Shown in pieces: positions 10,114-22,579 of a stretch of 64,000 nucleotides of DNA. The stretch comes from Basidiobolus meristosporus CBS 931.73 (lineage: Eukaryota > Basidiobolomycota > Basidiobolomycetes > Basidiobolales > Basidiobolaceae). Positions within the stretch are counted from its first letter, which is position 1. Every line of letters begins with the position of its first letter. Both the position numbers and the translations under genes were made by a program. The stretch covers positions 1-64,000 of the forward strand of contig MCFE01000307.1 of NCBI GenBank assembly GCA_002104905.1, read 5' to 3'. The notes beneath the pieces were generated by a model. It searched no databases, was not told the origin of the DNA, and saw nothing but the letters and a program-made list of their open reading frames with translations.

Positions 10114-10716
10114 ACCTCCACAGCAAGCGGGTCTAGCAGAATGCGTAGTTGTATAGAGAGATAGTCACATCCTTATATGTGGTGCTTGCAGCCTGTCAAA
10201 TGCGTCATTACCAATGATGATCCAGCCAAGTCAAGCTAAGTTGCTTATCAAATGGCGTGATTTCAAATAGATTCTTGGCAACCAAGAGAAGATAGAGTTT
10301 AGAGTGAGACGTAGATAGGTGTCGATTTCCGAAAACCGAATTGCCTCATCCAATACAAGTTTGCCTCCATAGCTCCCCTTGTCCCAGAGAGAGGAATGGC
10401 CTTTTGTTTCAAGGCTGGCGCCCTAGGCAGATATCATTATTCTCATGTAATTTGGATCTCTCCTTTTTGGGAACCATCTCACATTTCTGCTCAACTGTGG
10501 CATGACGGCAACGCGCGCTTTTGCTAGAGAGTGTATTTATGCATATATTTTTCTAACTTCGTCATGCAAGCGCTTATCCCTAATCCTTTGGCTGTATGGA
10601 AGCGAGCTGGAGAAAACCGGAGTTCACTAAATCACCAACAATCTATTCTCGAAGTGATAACTTAACCGCAGGGTGGAATGCTGTGCGAAGAGTCGTTTAT
10701 TGTTCTACAGATATGT
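10114..10716. other. Intergenic
   Basis: Between the dioxygenase (5' end) and the acetyltransferase (3' end), both on the minus strand. No gene seen; holds the presumed promoter of the dioxygenase. Confidence 0.5.
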
Positions 10717-11236
10717 TCAGTATGTTTTGACCATTTTGACGTGTGGTATTCCTTCTTCATAAAAGATATTGCTATCAAATACTTCGTAACCCACAGCCTC
10801 GTAAAACCCAATTTTGTCTTGCTGGGCGTGGAGAATGATCTTTTCCCAGTTCTGTTCCCGACCACTATTCTCAACTGCTTCGCTTAGAGCTTTTCCAACC
10901 TTCATACCACGATATTCGCGCAACACGGCCAATCGTCCCAATTTTCCTACTCGGGGTTTGTATTCCACTAATCTTACAGTTCCAACTGGTAATTCAGCGC
11001 CATCGGATTCCACATAATATGCCAACCAGTGCAAACAGATGGGGTCGTATCTGTAAAGAAAACAATCAGCAAAGCTCACTTGTGCAGTGGCGCACTACTT
11101 ATCGTGATACTCACTCATCGCACTCGTTTTCTTCCTTGCAGTTCTGCTCCTTCACAAAGACAGTTTTTCTGATACTATACGCTTGCTCACGTTGCTCGTC
11201 AGTTTCAACTTTGCGGACAACTATAGTGCCAGTCAT
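10717..11236 (-). CDS. GNAT-family N-acetyltransferase
   Basis: Two exons, 11236-11115 and 11050-10717, joined across a 64-base GTGAGT..ACAG intron; 151 residues. The N-terminal strand-helix VRKVETDEQREQAYSIRKTVFVKEQN and ENECDEYD, then VGTVRLV, the motif-A loop GRLAVLREYRGMKVGKAL (acetyl-CoA pyrophosphate binding, R-G-x-K-V-G-K) and IILHAQQDKIGFYEAVGYEV are the standard GNAT order. The form with VRKxVFVxEQ at the start is close to the small ElaA/YjcF-like group in bacteria and fungi. The substrate is unknown. The splice restores the ECDEYDP junction, which supports the model over an internal non-ATG start. Confidence 0.87.
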
Positions 11237-13313
11237 CAAAAATTACTCCAACTCTGGATGCTTGTGATATGGATTTCAGTAATTGGTCCCAGAGCCGGTT
11301 TAAATCTGCGAACTACGATCATCCGCAGCCATTTCTCATGACTCATAATGTACATGGGAATTTTCATCCCCACTATCTGTTCTTGGTTGGCCTGTATTGA
11401 GCGCACATGAATACAGTCAAACCACTCTGGCACGGGCAAGGATATTAAGCCTGGCAATTTCAAATTCGATAAGCAGCAACCCAATCACCAGGGAGCTCAT
11501 CGACACCAAGGCTCTTCCGCTTCGATGAGTACGGAAAATTCTCGCCTGCTGCAGCAATATTGCTGGCAGGAGAGTCTCCCTTGCCTCTACAGATCGGGCA
11601 TCCATGCTTCGCGAATCCGGCAATATTATCGTTTTTCGGAAAACCAATACAACGCTTATCTCATCACAAATAAGGGCACAGCTGTAGGAAGGGAGACCAA
11701 GTTCCAACTTGAGACCCACTTGTACGGGATCAGTTGACGCAAGGTCAACAAGGCCAGGTTTGTCTTGTAGGTAGGAGTGCCTACGACACAAACCATTGTG
11801 CGAAGATGCACCATCAACCAGATTAACCAAAATACGCGATGCCATGGGATATATAAGTGAGAACAGGCCAAGTTGTCTACAACCTGTTTGTAGCTATGCA
11901 TCTTGCGTAGTACGACCATCTGGCTCAGGATTATGTCATAAGTGCCGGTTCCCACACCATTGGTTTTGAACAGTGCCGTGTCACTCATCTCGAACACTTC
12001 TCTGAGAAATCAGGCAGACAATCAAGCGAGAGGGTCCTTGGCATTCGTTTGTCAGGAATAAATGTGGAAACGGCCTTCTGGCCTCTTATCAGCCAGCACA
12101 GCTCGGGTTGTAAAGATTGTGGGGCCGTTGGTGGCAAAGGCTCTGTGCAGCTTAACGGAGAATTGGATTTGTGAGGTATTTCATTGCATAGGGACGTCTC
12201 GCCTGTCTGAGAGACGCGGCTGATGAGTGTATGGGTCATTGGGTCATTTGATCTCCACGTTCATCGCAAGCATCAGCTGTGTAAGAACAATAATTGGCGT
12301 GTCTCCTCTGCAGACCCATCACTTGCAATGTTCTATCTTGTGCAGGATATCCAGATCACCTTCAGTAGATGATGGCTGAAATAGCTTGGAAACGGTTTCA
12401 CCAGCCTGATCTGGAAGATGGATCTGGTTGACGGTCTCAGTGCCCACAACCGATTACAAATCCAAAAGAGTAGAACCCTGGTTTCTATCTCTTATCTGCC
12501 AAGGGATGTCTAGCCTGTTAATGGCTACATAGCGCACATGTTATGACTCTGTGGGACAGGTCTGAGCACTCAGCTTAGCAAAACAATCATTTCCGAGTCT
12601 GTTTAGGCTTTCCTTGCGAGGGAATTTCTTGCTGATAGCAGGTTGGCAACAGCCGTCATACCTTTCCATGAAACGCACACAAATCACGTGGTACCAGGTC
12701 AACTACATTGTTGGGTCGTTGGCGCATATGACAGTGAGAAGGTTCTGCGCGACGGAGACACTAGGTTTCTTTTAACTGGAGAGCTGTTCTCTATCGATTC
12801 CAAGACCACACATCCACATGCCGGATGTGGAACCGTTTCTGCCTCAACCTAGATATTACTGGCAGAGGAGTGATGTGAGATTTGCATGAGATCGAAGGGT
12901 TCAGGACGCAGATCAGGACTGATGAGAGTAAATGATTCTTTATAGTTGTGTGGCACATCAATAGAAATACAGCAAATGCAGCAGCATTCATTCTCATATA
13001 AATATACCGTCCTTGCTAAGACTTGATCTATTTTGCATTCAGGGTCTATTTGGAAACGATAAATCACTTGGATCTTTCCGTTGCAGCTATCTAGGAGTTC
13101 CTTGCTCCGTTCATCTTTACTTGAGCCTATCCCTATATTTATCCACGAACACTGTTCCTTATACCCTCTTGCATCACTTCCTCTCAAAACATCGCTCGTA
13201 CACTTGCCACCGTGTTTCTTGAACATATTCACCAGTTCCGATATCAGGCTTTCCCTCCTGGATTTGTGCGAAGTGGCAACGTTTTCCTCTAACCTTCGTC
13301 AGAGTGAGGCTAA
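11237..13313. other. Long intergenic region with weak minus-strand frames
   Basis: No gene that I can support. The longest frame is 11417-11845 on the minus strand (142 codons, ATG start, hydrophobic end), overlapped by another minus-strand frame 11656-11997; they could be exons of a spliced gene, but I found no domain and no convincing splice pair. 12240-13313 looks non-coding and holds the promoter of the tandem-PH gene. Confidence 0.35.
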
Positions 13314-15564
13314 ATGGAATTAGAGGGCGCCAATTACCAATATCTTATCGGGGATTCTTCTCCGACTGATTCTTTTTTTGAAGATGATTCTACCGCCTCC
13401 ATTGAGCGTAGTGGGGACTTTCATTTCCACATCCGTTACGTAGTCAAACACTTGTGGAAGCGAGTTTCTTTCACAAAAGGGGATAATGTAGCGCATGCGA
13501 AGCTGATATGCTTGGCAAAATGCGGAATCGTTCAACAGCAGAATGGCCCTTCTCTATCTTCTCTTCTTTCGCTGTATCCTACCGCAGAACGAGACAACTC
13601 CTCAAAGCCAGCAGACCCTTCGAGTGCCGAAGCAGAATGGGCCGCCGAATATGGACTGTTTTGGCCTGCAGCGGTAAGTCCATCGAATTTGTTGTTCCAA
13701 AAAGAGCGGTTCTCATCAACTCCTTAAACTAGGGTCATTGGCTAGATGATTCTCGGCGATTGGCATCATATCAATTCGAGAAGCAGGCAAGTGAATTACT
13801 TGAGAGTTATCGGGTCTTCGTAACTAATAGCTAATTCGTTCTTTCAAAAAGAATGTGATCGAATTACAGCACCGTAACAATTTCATTCTATTGCCGGTAA
13901 ATATTCTAACGGTTTCCTGCCTTATGCTGACCTTTGTATGCTCAACGTTCAATCTGCAGATGCTCAATTATTTCGACAGCTACATTGAGGGCTATTTGCT
14001 AAAGAAATGTGGTAAAGGGCTCTCACAATGCTGGAGCTCCCGATGGTTCTGCTTGCGTGGGAAATCCCTAAATTACTCCCGTAAACCGAGGGTAAGCAGA
14101 ACACTCCGAGGAGAGTTTATTGCCCGCCTTCTTACACTACCCCCTGTTGTAGGATCCATCCTGCACCACGCTCAATATCCAGGATCCGTTTATATTTGTT
14201 GAGGAAAACGAATTATGTCCAGAAGAAGACGGCACATGGCGATTTTCTATCAAACTAGGCTCCAGAACTCTACACCTGAAGGCCACAGCTTTTCAGGTAC
14301 AAGTCCAGCATTTGCCAATTTTTTGGCCTATATCAACCCATTTTCTAGGAATACGAACACTGGAAACGGATTTTCAAGAGCCTCCAGACCAAATATCTGG
14401 AAGACTATACCCGCCACAAGAAGTCATTTTCTCTTGAATCAGCGACCTCAATGTGCTCCAAGTCAACGGAAGTTTCCAGAGTATGGGACAATCCAGTAGA
14501 GGAAGATGAATTGAACGTCAAACCATCTGTCAGGCGATACGAGATGTTTTCAAGTAAGTCCTATTATTTCCGCAGGTTTACTGGTTATTTCTTACAAACA
14601 TTCCGAGTAGAATCCCACTCTTCCCTTACCAAATCCATCAAAGATGGTAGACCAACCGAACCGGAGCTAAAGCAAGGCATGATTGTTAAGAAGGCTTTCT
14701 ATCAAATACATGATGAGCCTGTATCGGTCTACATTGGTCTCAAGCCAAAGATGCTGTATTTGTTCAGAGAAAACTATGTATGTATGAGTCCGCTTACCAA
14801 GATGCTGCCACTTGTACTGACATTCCCATTCCCTCAGAATGACGATGAGCAAGAGCGTATAATATCGCTATCCAATGCTAATATCGAAATAGAACACTCT
14901 ACCGGCCGCTTCATGTTCATATTCTGTATCATGGAGCGCGATCAAGAAAATGGATCTCACAACAAAACAATTGGCAGATTGTTTGTTGAAAACGACCAGG
15001 AGATGAAGATGTGGCGCGTCGCGTTTATGGAGAGAGCAGGTATGTAGCCTCCCTCTACCCTGACCGGCGACTCGATATAAATGGCTAATCTTTAGACACC
15101 AGCCATTCAGACATCGCTAGGAAGCATCAAAACCGTCATATCCGAGATGATGTGTATGAGTCGACCCCCCACACCAGCAAGCGAGTTTGACGATGGCTAT
15201 TCCACATCCTCACCCACGACCCCCACTAGCCTACACAGTTCTAATCTTTTGAGTTTCCACTCCACTCCGCCAAAATCTTTCACACGCAATAGGCAAGGCC
15301 TGAAAGAGAATACTTACGAGGTAAGGGAGAATTATTGAGCAGCATTCAAACACAGAACTAACGAGCTACATCTGTAACAAGGTACGCAGGACTCGATCCC
15401 CATCCTCTGCAAGTACCACCAAATATCATTCAGAGCTACTCGAAGTGCCGGACCCCGATGCCACCACACCCACCGCACCCCATATGAACTCCTACAAGAT
15501 CATGAAGAAGACATCTCAACGATTCCCGGTTACATTTTGGAGACGTCGGGGCTCGATCGTCTGA
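13314..15564 (+). CDS. Tandem PH-domain signalling protein with a Ras-association-like N-terminus
   Basis: Ten exons: 13314-13673, 13733-13786, 13852-13896, 13960-14091, 14153-14296, 14349-14553, 14611-14777, 14838-15039, 15103-15320, 15382-15564, in phase throughout; 569 residues. Residues about 30-80 (FHFHIRYVVKHLWKRVSFTKGDNVAHAK) may be a ubiquitin-like RA domain; this is a weak call. PH1 is about 140-265 (YIEGYLLKKCGKGLSQCWSSRWFCLRG, ending EYEHWKRIFKSL). PH2 is about 330-445 (LKQGMIVKKAFYQ; ending DQEMKMWRVAFMERA). The tail is Ser/Thr/Pro-rich. RA-PH order recalls GRB7/MRL adaptors, but homology is not established. Intron 2 starts GC rather than GT. Introns 7 and 8 were placed by frame and by PH continuity. 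Probably a phosphoinositide-binding scaffold. Confidence 0.8.
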
Positions 15565-16651
15565 AGGTGTTTCTGAAAAGAGTGGAAATATCCGCAATCA
15601 TATTCTTATCCCCTGGTGCCCTGCATTTACTACTCTTGTGCGGAGTAGAAATTGCGTTGATTCACGATGCACTTCATCGCCGTTCCTAGATGTAAATTAT
15701 GACCCAACCCCTATGCTCCCATGTTAATACAGAAGCCCCGGCATCCGCAACAGCCTTTCGCTTCCCGCCGTGGCACACCGCATACACTTTTGTTAGTCTA
15801 TCATGTACATTAAAACGATCCTGAAATTTGGAATCAACAACCGGTCGTTGAATCAAAATAAATCATATCTGCCGTGCTGCTAACTAACCGCGATCCATTC
15901 ATTTGCTCAGCACCCAAACCGGCTTGTACGAAGATCCAAGCCTGCTTGGGGAACGCTGACCCAGCCTATGCTTTGGTACACCTTGATTAATACCTGAGAC
16001 CTATGATGAACATCCAGATGACAATTTTCGCGACACCCAATTAAAGCACAGGAAATCCCCCTACGTCTGCTTCCACCAATGCCACTGGCCTATCTGTCCG
16101 ATGACCTGGATGGATATTGCATACACACCATGGTGGTGAGAACGGTGGTTTCATATGACATCGGTTGAATCACTGGTTGACCCTCATCACAATCATGTGC
16201 TCCCATGGATCGCACGAAATCAGCCATATTGAAGCAAGACCAAGCATGAGGATCCTGAACTAGCAAGGGGCTGGGCTTGTTCCATGTAGCAGAGGGGACT
16301 TTCTTGAGGATCCCCAAAGCTAAAGGCATTCCCCTTCTCGTGATTACAAATCAAGCCGAGTACTTCAAAGCCCGCCGGCAAAGCACGTGGGTTTGAGGGA
16401 TGGATAAGCTGGTTAGCACAGCGTTGTGGAATCGTGCTGTGCACGGAGTATGAATGGTGAACCTTATGATGTCAAAAGAAGGTGGATGATAGCGCCCCGT
16501 GTAACCCAGGTGCCATCGATTTGACAGTCTCGCACAAGAAATATGAGTGTTCCGAGGATTTATTGTCATTGAAAGCTAACACTTCCATGCGCTCTCTACG
16601 GTGTGTACATGCAATCTAAGTAGACTTTGAATAATTATCTGATATGTTCAG
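15565..16651. other. Intergenic, convergent 3' ends
   Basis: Lies between the 3' ends of the tandem-PH gene and the cytochrome c gene. Short minus-strand frames (79 codons or fewer) overlap one another at 16090-16569 and have no recognisable motif. Confidence 0.45.
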
Positions 16652-16975
16652 TTAGGCGGTGGCTTCTTTGAGATAGGCAACGCAGTCAGCACGATCCTTG
16701 GGTTTCTTGAATCCGGCGAACGCCATCTTGGTGCCGGGGATATACTTCTTGGGATTCTCGAGGTACTCGAACAGATTTTCTTCATCCCAGACCACGGCCT
16801 TGTTGATGTTGGCTGCGGTATAGGTGAAGCCAGCGGTGGTGCCCGACTTGCGGCCGAAGAGCCCGTGGAGGTTAGGGCCGACTTTATGAGCGCCACCTTC
16901 CTCAACAGTGTGGCATTGAGCACAACGAGTCTTGAACAGCTTTGCTCCAGCTTTAGCGTCGCCAGTGGTTGCCAT
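16652..16975 (-). CDS. CYC1: Cytochrome c
   Basis: 107 residues from ATG 16975 ([18 protein letters not shown]). The heme-attachment motif is CAQCH; the axial methionine lies in [22 protein letters not shown] and [14 protein letters not shown] are the conserved core and C-terminal helix. It carries electrons from complex III to complex IV in the mitochondrial intermembrane space. The sequence shows no frame break or intron, and length is normal. An extra upstream five-codon extension in frame (to 16990) lacks a good start context. A TATA element lies 58 bases upstream. Confidence 0.97.
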   Translation of the reverse strand: MATTGDAKAGAKLFKTRCAQCHTVEEGGAHKVGPNLHGLFGRKSGTTAGFTYTAANINKAVVWDEENLFEYLENPKKYIPGTKMAFAGFKKPKDRADCVAYLKEATA

Positions 16976-17032
16976 TGTAGCAGTCAACAATTATCAAGGT
17001 ACGATGACATGCAATAAGCGGTAATCTGTCGC

Positions 17033-17039
17033 ATTTATA
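17033..17039 (-). promoter_or_regulatory. TATA box of the cytochrome c gene
   Basis: TATAAAT on the minus strand, 58 bases before the cytochrome c ATG. Confidence 0.6.
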
Positions 17040-18508
17040 GCTGACAGGCTGACAAAAACCTCGAATCCAATGTATGCGATCCATACCGCGTACCAAAATA
17101 GCACCCCAATTGTGGAGTCTTCATAATTCTACGACATTGTCATTGCTTCATGACGTGCAAGGAGACTGGTAGTCTCTTGATTGGATGTGTGATTATTACT
17201 GTGGACTATGGGCCGCGAGGCCATTGGATGGCATGCCCCATTGCTCACGACACATCCCGTATTAGCCCCAATATATCGAGCCATCTGGTTGATTTCGCTT
17301 ACCGAGATCCTCCTCAAGTATCCTGGGATAAGCAGTCCACTACGCAGCAATGGAGCTCCACAATGATCTGTGGTTCTAATGACGAAAACGGAGCCCAGGT
17401 TTCCACCCTCTGATCAAGACAGGCCAACCATGAACAGGGGCATCCATGCCACACATCATCTCTGCTGCTAGCGGATTGCGGCCTTATTGTAGCATAGATC
17501 ACGTCACTTTGTATCGGAAGGCCAGGCAAGATCGTACGATTAGCAAGTGTCGCTTCCAGTTGGCCTTGAGATACCCGCTGATGTAGCCAGAGCCACCAAG
17601 GACGTGATTACTCCATGGCATACTGTACCCTATTTGGTAAGGAGTACACCTCAGTTTCGTCAGGATTTGCCAACATCCTGTGGACGGGTGATACAACTAG
17701 AGCTCTTATTTGGCTATAGTAATGATGTGGATCCCATCAGTGGACGAATATACTGGAGCACACCAAGCGCTTTCAGAATCCGGTTTGTTGGTTGACTCTG
17801 GGCAGAGGATCAGGCATCATGTCATTAAGGTTTCAAGGTGTAACCCCAGGTTGACTGACCCTGCGCGGCGAGCCATTTCGAGGGTTCTAGACGTCGTGTT
17901 GTGGAGGAATGCCCAAGTCCCAGTTTGGGCGATTGGTGATATTACAAATAGCAGGCCAGGGTGGGAGGAATCGGAGGAATCACTGGTTAGATCGGAGCAG
18001 TATGAATCTCACCCCATGCATCCACCATCACACCACATCTCGGAGTGATGCAAGGCGGGCGTTTATGAAAAGTTACGCCAGACTCACGAGGTTTCTGATC
18101 CATCAACCACTGCGTTCACTAATCAATCCTGGATGCATGATCGCTTCGCTGCGGTATGGCTCTCCAGGATTGCTAGGTTGGATGATTGTGAGGGAGTAGG
18201 CCAGCGAGCTAAGCCATGCGCCAATTTACGGCGGACTTTGTGGTTGGAATGCAATCAAGGCAATCAAGGCGATCAAATCAGTCAAAAGGAAGTTTGGCCA
18301 AATCATCGGCTTTGTGGATACAATAACCCCGATGCTCCCGGAGGGCGGATTTTATGCATTTTATTTTGAATGTATGGGATTCGACATTCCCGTTTAGGTG
18401 GCCTTATCGGTCAATAATCTCTAGGATATGGCCAGTTCGCTTTCGAATCCGGTGATTTTTCCTACATAACACTGGCCACTTTTCTCCTGAACGAGAACCT
18501 CTTTCCCT
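17040..18508. other. Intergenic between divergent genes
   Basis: Separates divergently transcribed cytochrome c (minus) and MAPR-like (plus) genes. Frames of 112 codons or fewer on both strands overlap and lack motifs. Nothing further seen. Confidence 0.45.
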
Positions 18509-19355
18509 ATGAGCGAGCTCACCCAACGAAAGGTATCAGAAAAAAAGCCGCCTTCCGCCGGCGCACCCAGCGCAAAGCCTAGCGCAAAGCCAGCGCAAGT
18601 GGGTAAAATCATCAAAGACACAGTCAACGCCATCCTGATCTCGATCGCCATATTCTTCGTGGCCTCCTACATTGTCACCGAGACTTTCACCTGGGGTGTG
18701 CAAAACAAATATACCAACTGGCGTAACTGGATACCGGTACGTCACCCGACTGTCTCCCACCTGGTTTCGATACGACTAACTCGCCCTGTTTTTTCAGCGC
18801 AAGAAGCTCTTGCTCTCCGAAGCGGAACTTAGCCGGTACAATGGAGAGGACCCAAATCTCCCCATCTACATAGCCCTAGAGTAAGTCCCCCTAGTGAAAC
18901 GAGCTCGAGCTGGCGTCTCACCCAATTTCTTTCTAGTGGCGAGGTTTATGATGTTACCGCTGGTGGAGGCTTCTACACGAAGGTAAGTTTCCCACTCGGT
19001 CCTTCGACAGCAAGCGCCTGACTGGTCTTTCACAGGGTGGAAGTTACGGCTTCTTTTCCGGGCGTGACGCCGCTCGCGCCTTCGTGACCGGCTGTTTCGA
19101 AACCCACCTTACCCACGATCTTCGAGGTCTTAGCAAAGAGCAGCTAAAGGTTGGTGAAGTATCATGACTTGGTGATATACGAACCGTGGATAACATGCGA
19201 ACGATTAGGGCTTGCAAGGTTGGAAGGAATTCTACGAGAACCACCACACTTATTATCACGTCGGCCAGGTGGTGCATCCGCCCATAGACCCCAAGTCGCC
19301 CATTCCTCCTGATTGCAAGCAGGGCTCATCCTACAATCCAAACGGAAAGGCCTGA
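18509..19355 (+). CDS. MAPR-family membrane protein with cytochrome b5-like heme-binding domain
   Basis: Five exons: 18509-18736, 18798-18880, 18937-18982, 19036-19149, 19209-19355; 205 residues in phase. Residues 1-37 are Ala/Pro/Lys-rich and cytosolic-looking, about 39-58 are a transmembrane helix (NAILISIAIFFVASYIV), and about 77-190 form the domain: LLLSEAELSRYNG, IYIALDGEVYDVT, GGGFYTKGGSYGFFSGRDAARA, then the family end WKEFYENHHTYYHVGQV and HPPIDPKSPIPPDCKQG. The Tyr in GGSYGFFSGRDAAR corresponds to the heme-ligand Tyr of PGRMC1. Members such as Dap1 support cytochrome P450 steps in sterol synthesis at the ER. The fourth intron uses a weak GTTGGT donor. Confidence 0.9.
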
Positions 19356-19996
19356 CAAGGCCGTGCCGTTGTGTCGTGGTAAGCTGCATATGCAGCCTTA
19401 GCGACTGGTTTGGTTTCCAGCCGCATTTGGTAGCACACGATTCGCCCACCTTCAGTTGTTCCCATTTCAGGTCACCAAAGCTGACGCATTTGTAATCATT
19501 TGAGTGGATATCCAAATCCAAATGTATTGCTAATAATAAAAGGGGTTTCCTTTTGAGTGGATGCCTTTGGGTTTCTGGCGTGGGAGTGGGAGTGGGAGCG
19601 GCCGTGTTAATGGTATCATGGAATACTCACGGTGGGGCAATGCTCACAGTTCACCGTTAAAATTCTCTTTATTAGGTTGGTGGCGATATCGACTGCAGAG
19701 TCATGGCAGAGTCACAATCGCTCCTGGGAAATAGTTCTATCTGGGGTGTCACTCTATGGGGTTTGGTGCTGGCAAGGGGTGGACACTGATGCTGAATGCA
19801 AGCAAGACGCGCTTGATTCTCTTGGTGCATCAACTCCACACCATGGATTCTGGGGATGGATGGGCTATTCTGAATGCAGCGCTGGCTCATCAAACGTATC
19901 CAGATCGGTATCGGATGCGTACATGGGCGCCTCTTCCGTTACCGCCAAGATGGACGCCTCGCAAACCTTACCGAGCTATGGAAGACCCAAGGTTGG
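19356..19996. other. Intergenic, convergent 3' ends
   Basis: Between the 3' ends of the MAPR gene and ATG4. Includes a short tandem run of GTGGGA near 19580-19600. Open frames here and across the ATG4 exons on the plus strand (such as 19756-20184) are antisense shadows. Confidence 0.5.
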
Positions 19997-21711
19997 TTAG
20001 CAAACGGCCGGCCAGATGCGAGCGATTTGCTCCGTTACCTCTTCCAGCTGTTGAAAGAACGTGTCCATATCTTGTTGATCGCGACATAAAAACCCGAACA
20101 TCATGCATGGATCGAGCTTCTGAATCCCAATGGTACGGACGGCGTGACAATGGTACGTGGATAGTTCCTAGGGAGGATTGTTGAGTCCTTCACAGTGAAG
20201 TGTGCAATACGCCGTCGCACCAACCCACCTTTTCTGGGAGATTTCCTGCTGGATCTCTTGATGCTACCGAACGTGGATAGTGCGGGTCCAGATAGTAGAG
20301 TAGGTCATCTACGAGGCAGAGTGAATTTCTCCCCATGGGGGCTGAAGCATTTCAACTACACGGCGTACCTTCGTAGGCTAGGAAATAAAGGGAGGCCGAA
20401 GGCTTGCCACTAACTCGGGAGGTCAGCACGATGCTCTGTGAATGGAAACAAAATCGCATATGAAATGTAGAGACTCACCCAGCAATTCCAAGACTCTGAG
20501 TAAGGCCTAACAGCCCCTAGATGCGAGAGACGTATTGGCATGGGCCCAGCCGGGTAGGCAACAGAAGCTTACCTTGATCGCCGAGTGATAGACGGGATTC
20601 AATGCGCTCGTCCCGAGTCGGGTAGGGAGTAAGATCAAGAGTGGCAGCTGTTTGTCTTGTATTTGGCTTCGGTATAGCACCCCATCAGGGGCGATGTACA
20701 CCGTCATGTTAAGGGAGTCGCACGACTCCACCAAAGATCTAGACGAGCATCATAAGTGCCAGCAGAGCCCGTGGGTCCACAAGCGTTCACTTACTTTAAA
20801 ACCTGAGATGCAGTGGCAGGGCCAAACCACTCGCCAATACCCTTCCCGAGCCGCTTTCCCTGAGTGCACAGCCTATGCAGAGAGAAGGGCGCGGAGGAGC
20901 CAGGTTCGTCCATAAACAGGTCGACTATCTGAGATCATGTTGGAATGGTCAGCTAAGTGGCAGACGAATGTTCAGCTAGCTGACTGCACCCACCTCTGCA
21001 TAGATTTTCCGCGCATGCGAGGTTGAGGAATCCCTACGCCATTCTTGGTTGGCTATGCTCAGTATCGCTCGTATTCTCAAGTGGTGTGATGTGCTTACCT
21101 CTGCCCAACCTCGACACAACCAACGCTTGCCCTAACAACATCTGTGCCGATCGAAGCATGCAGCCCCAACCTGCGTCTGACTTGTAATTCGTCGGGTGGA
21201 TCGGGGGGAATCCGGTCCGATATGTGAACCACAGTCGGGACTCGAGATCCCTCACAAATTCTGGCGGATATCTCTCATTTGTCCCGGCCAGGTTGTTGCG
21301 TGTATAGACATAGGTCGACCCAAGCATGCGTATCTTTCTCCCCTCGCAGCTATGGACTAGCTGGTTAGGAATCAGAGGTGCAATCCAAGTCGAGAGCTGA
21401 TTACTTGCTACTTCTGCTGCACCCTGTATTCTACAGAGCGTGACGTATCCAGCTTGATAGAGTGTAAGGTCGCCAACCCGGAGAGGTCCCTTGTCTTCCT
21501 GCCTTGTCTGGCCGGTAGCGTCTGATTCAAGCATTATCTCGTGGCCATCGTTCAATGAGTCCTCTGGCCGTGGCTGATGGGAGTATTTCGAGGGCTCCCT
21601 CAGAGAAAAGGCTCTTTCCGGGGGTTCCCTCGGCAACCCCACTTTGGGGTTAACGAGCGGGGAGGAAGGGATGTTCTTTTTTCCCATTGGGGCTGGTCGA
21701 TAAACCTCCAT
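19997..21711 (-). CDS. ATG4: Atg4 cysteine protease of autophagy
   Basis: Eight exons: 21711-21099, 21033-20990, 20928-20795, 20738-20573, 20516-20479, 20409-20369, 20308-20229, 20167-19997; 428 residues in phase. Atg4 cuts the C-terminus of Atg8 for lipidation and later removes lipid from it. Landmarks: RLWFTYRTGFPPI, the catalytic Cys in SDAGWGCMLRSAQML (about residue 184), APFSLHRLC, GIAGGKPSASLYF, the Asp and His in LLYYLDPHYPR (about 353 and 355), TYHC and LDPCMMFGFLCRD. The N-terminal 75 residues before the protease core are Pro-rich and poorly conserved. The start is the first ATG in the frame; an upstream exon is possible. Exon 2 was ended at GTGCAG, since this alone keeps phase with exon 3. 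Confidence 0.93.
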
Positions 21712-22579
21712 CTGCGCAAAGAACAATTGGGCAAGTGGTGATGGATACTAATAGCACGCTTTCTACAGAAAAGCCGCCAGTGCCAGTTGGATGGGTGGGC
21801 CGCGAAGCAAGGAGGCGGTAGGTGAACTGAGGTTGTGTGGCTGGGAAAACTCTGAGCAAATTTCAAATTACGCTTCCTTCTTCTTTTGTCGCACAGTCGG
21901 CTCGGTTGTTCTCTTCAAGCCCATAAGGCTCAAGTGTAGCTTAATATCTGTGGTGACCTGTGAACTCGAAAGAGAAAATCTCCGAGGAACAATGAGGGAA
22001 AACAGGGTGGATGCGACTGTTAGAAGCAAGATAGAAATGAGGTCATCGAGATTTATCTAGCACGCGCCCACGGATGCAAGTAGCTGGATCCATTCAACCG
22101 GATGGTGATGATGTTTGGGAATCCTTGCATTTGCATGTACGACAACAATCCATTCAAGGGATTCGGTGATCCGAAACAACCAATGTTGTCGTGGAATGCC
22201 GGAAGTGGTGATCTACAGTGTCTGCATGGCACAATCAGGACATCTCCAGGCATGGAGATTGCCCCTTCGTGACCGTTCCCGTACATCTGTAGCTCAGGCC
22301 GGACAGGCCGGATCCCCACACCCACTCTTTCCCACCAAAACGCTGACACCGATCCGCGGCCATCTTTTTCTAATGATCATTTATTAAACTAAGAGCCATG
22401 TACATCAGCAACTCTGCCATAGAGAATTGATGAAAGAAAATGTACTAGTGATGGTTGCCCCAGGGATGCAGGGCCACCGAAATGTATACACTAGTCTAAA
22501 TAGTGAGATGAGTATCGGACAGATGCAGGAAATGCAGCGGGGATGGAGGGTAGGCGCCTTGAGCCTGGTCGTCGCTCAC
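21712..22579. other. Intergenic upstream of ATG4
   Basis: Holds the ATG4 promoter and the 3' end of the acetate-transporter-family gene. Frames of 98 codons or fewer on both strands; no gene supported. Confidence 0.45.

Noticed and set aside
14778-14837. Reading straight through 14611-15039 in the tandem-PH gene
   Set aside because: The 60 bases have a GTATGT donor, TACTGAC branch point and CCCTCAG acceptor, and removing them restores a normal PH loop.
20994-21033. ATG4 exon 2 ending at the stronger GTGGGT donor
   Set aside because: It would give a frame that meets a stop at the exon 3 junction; the GTGCAG donor four bases later keeps phase.
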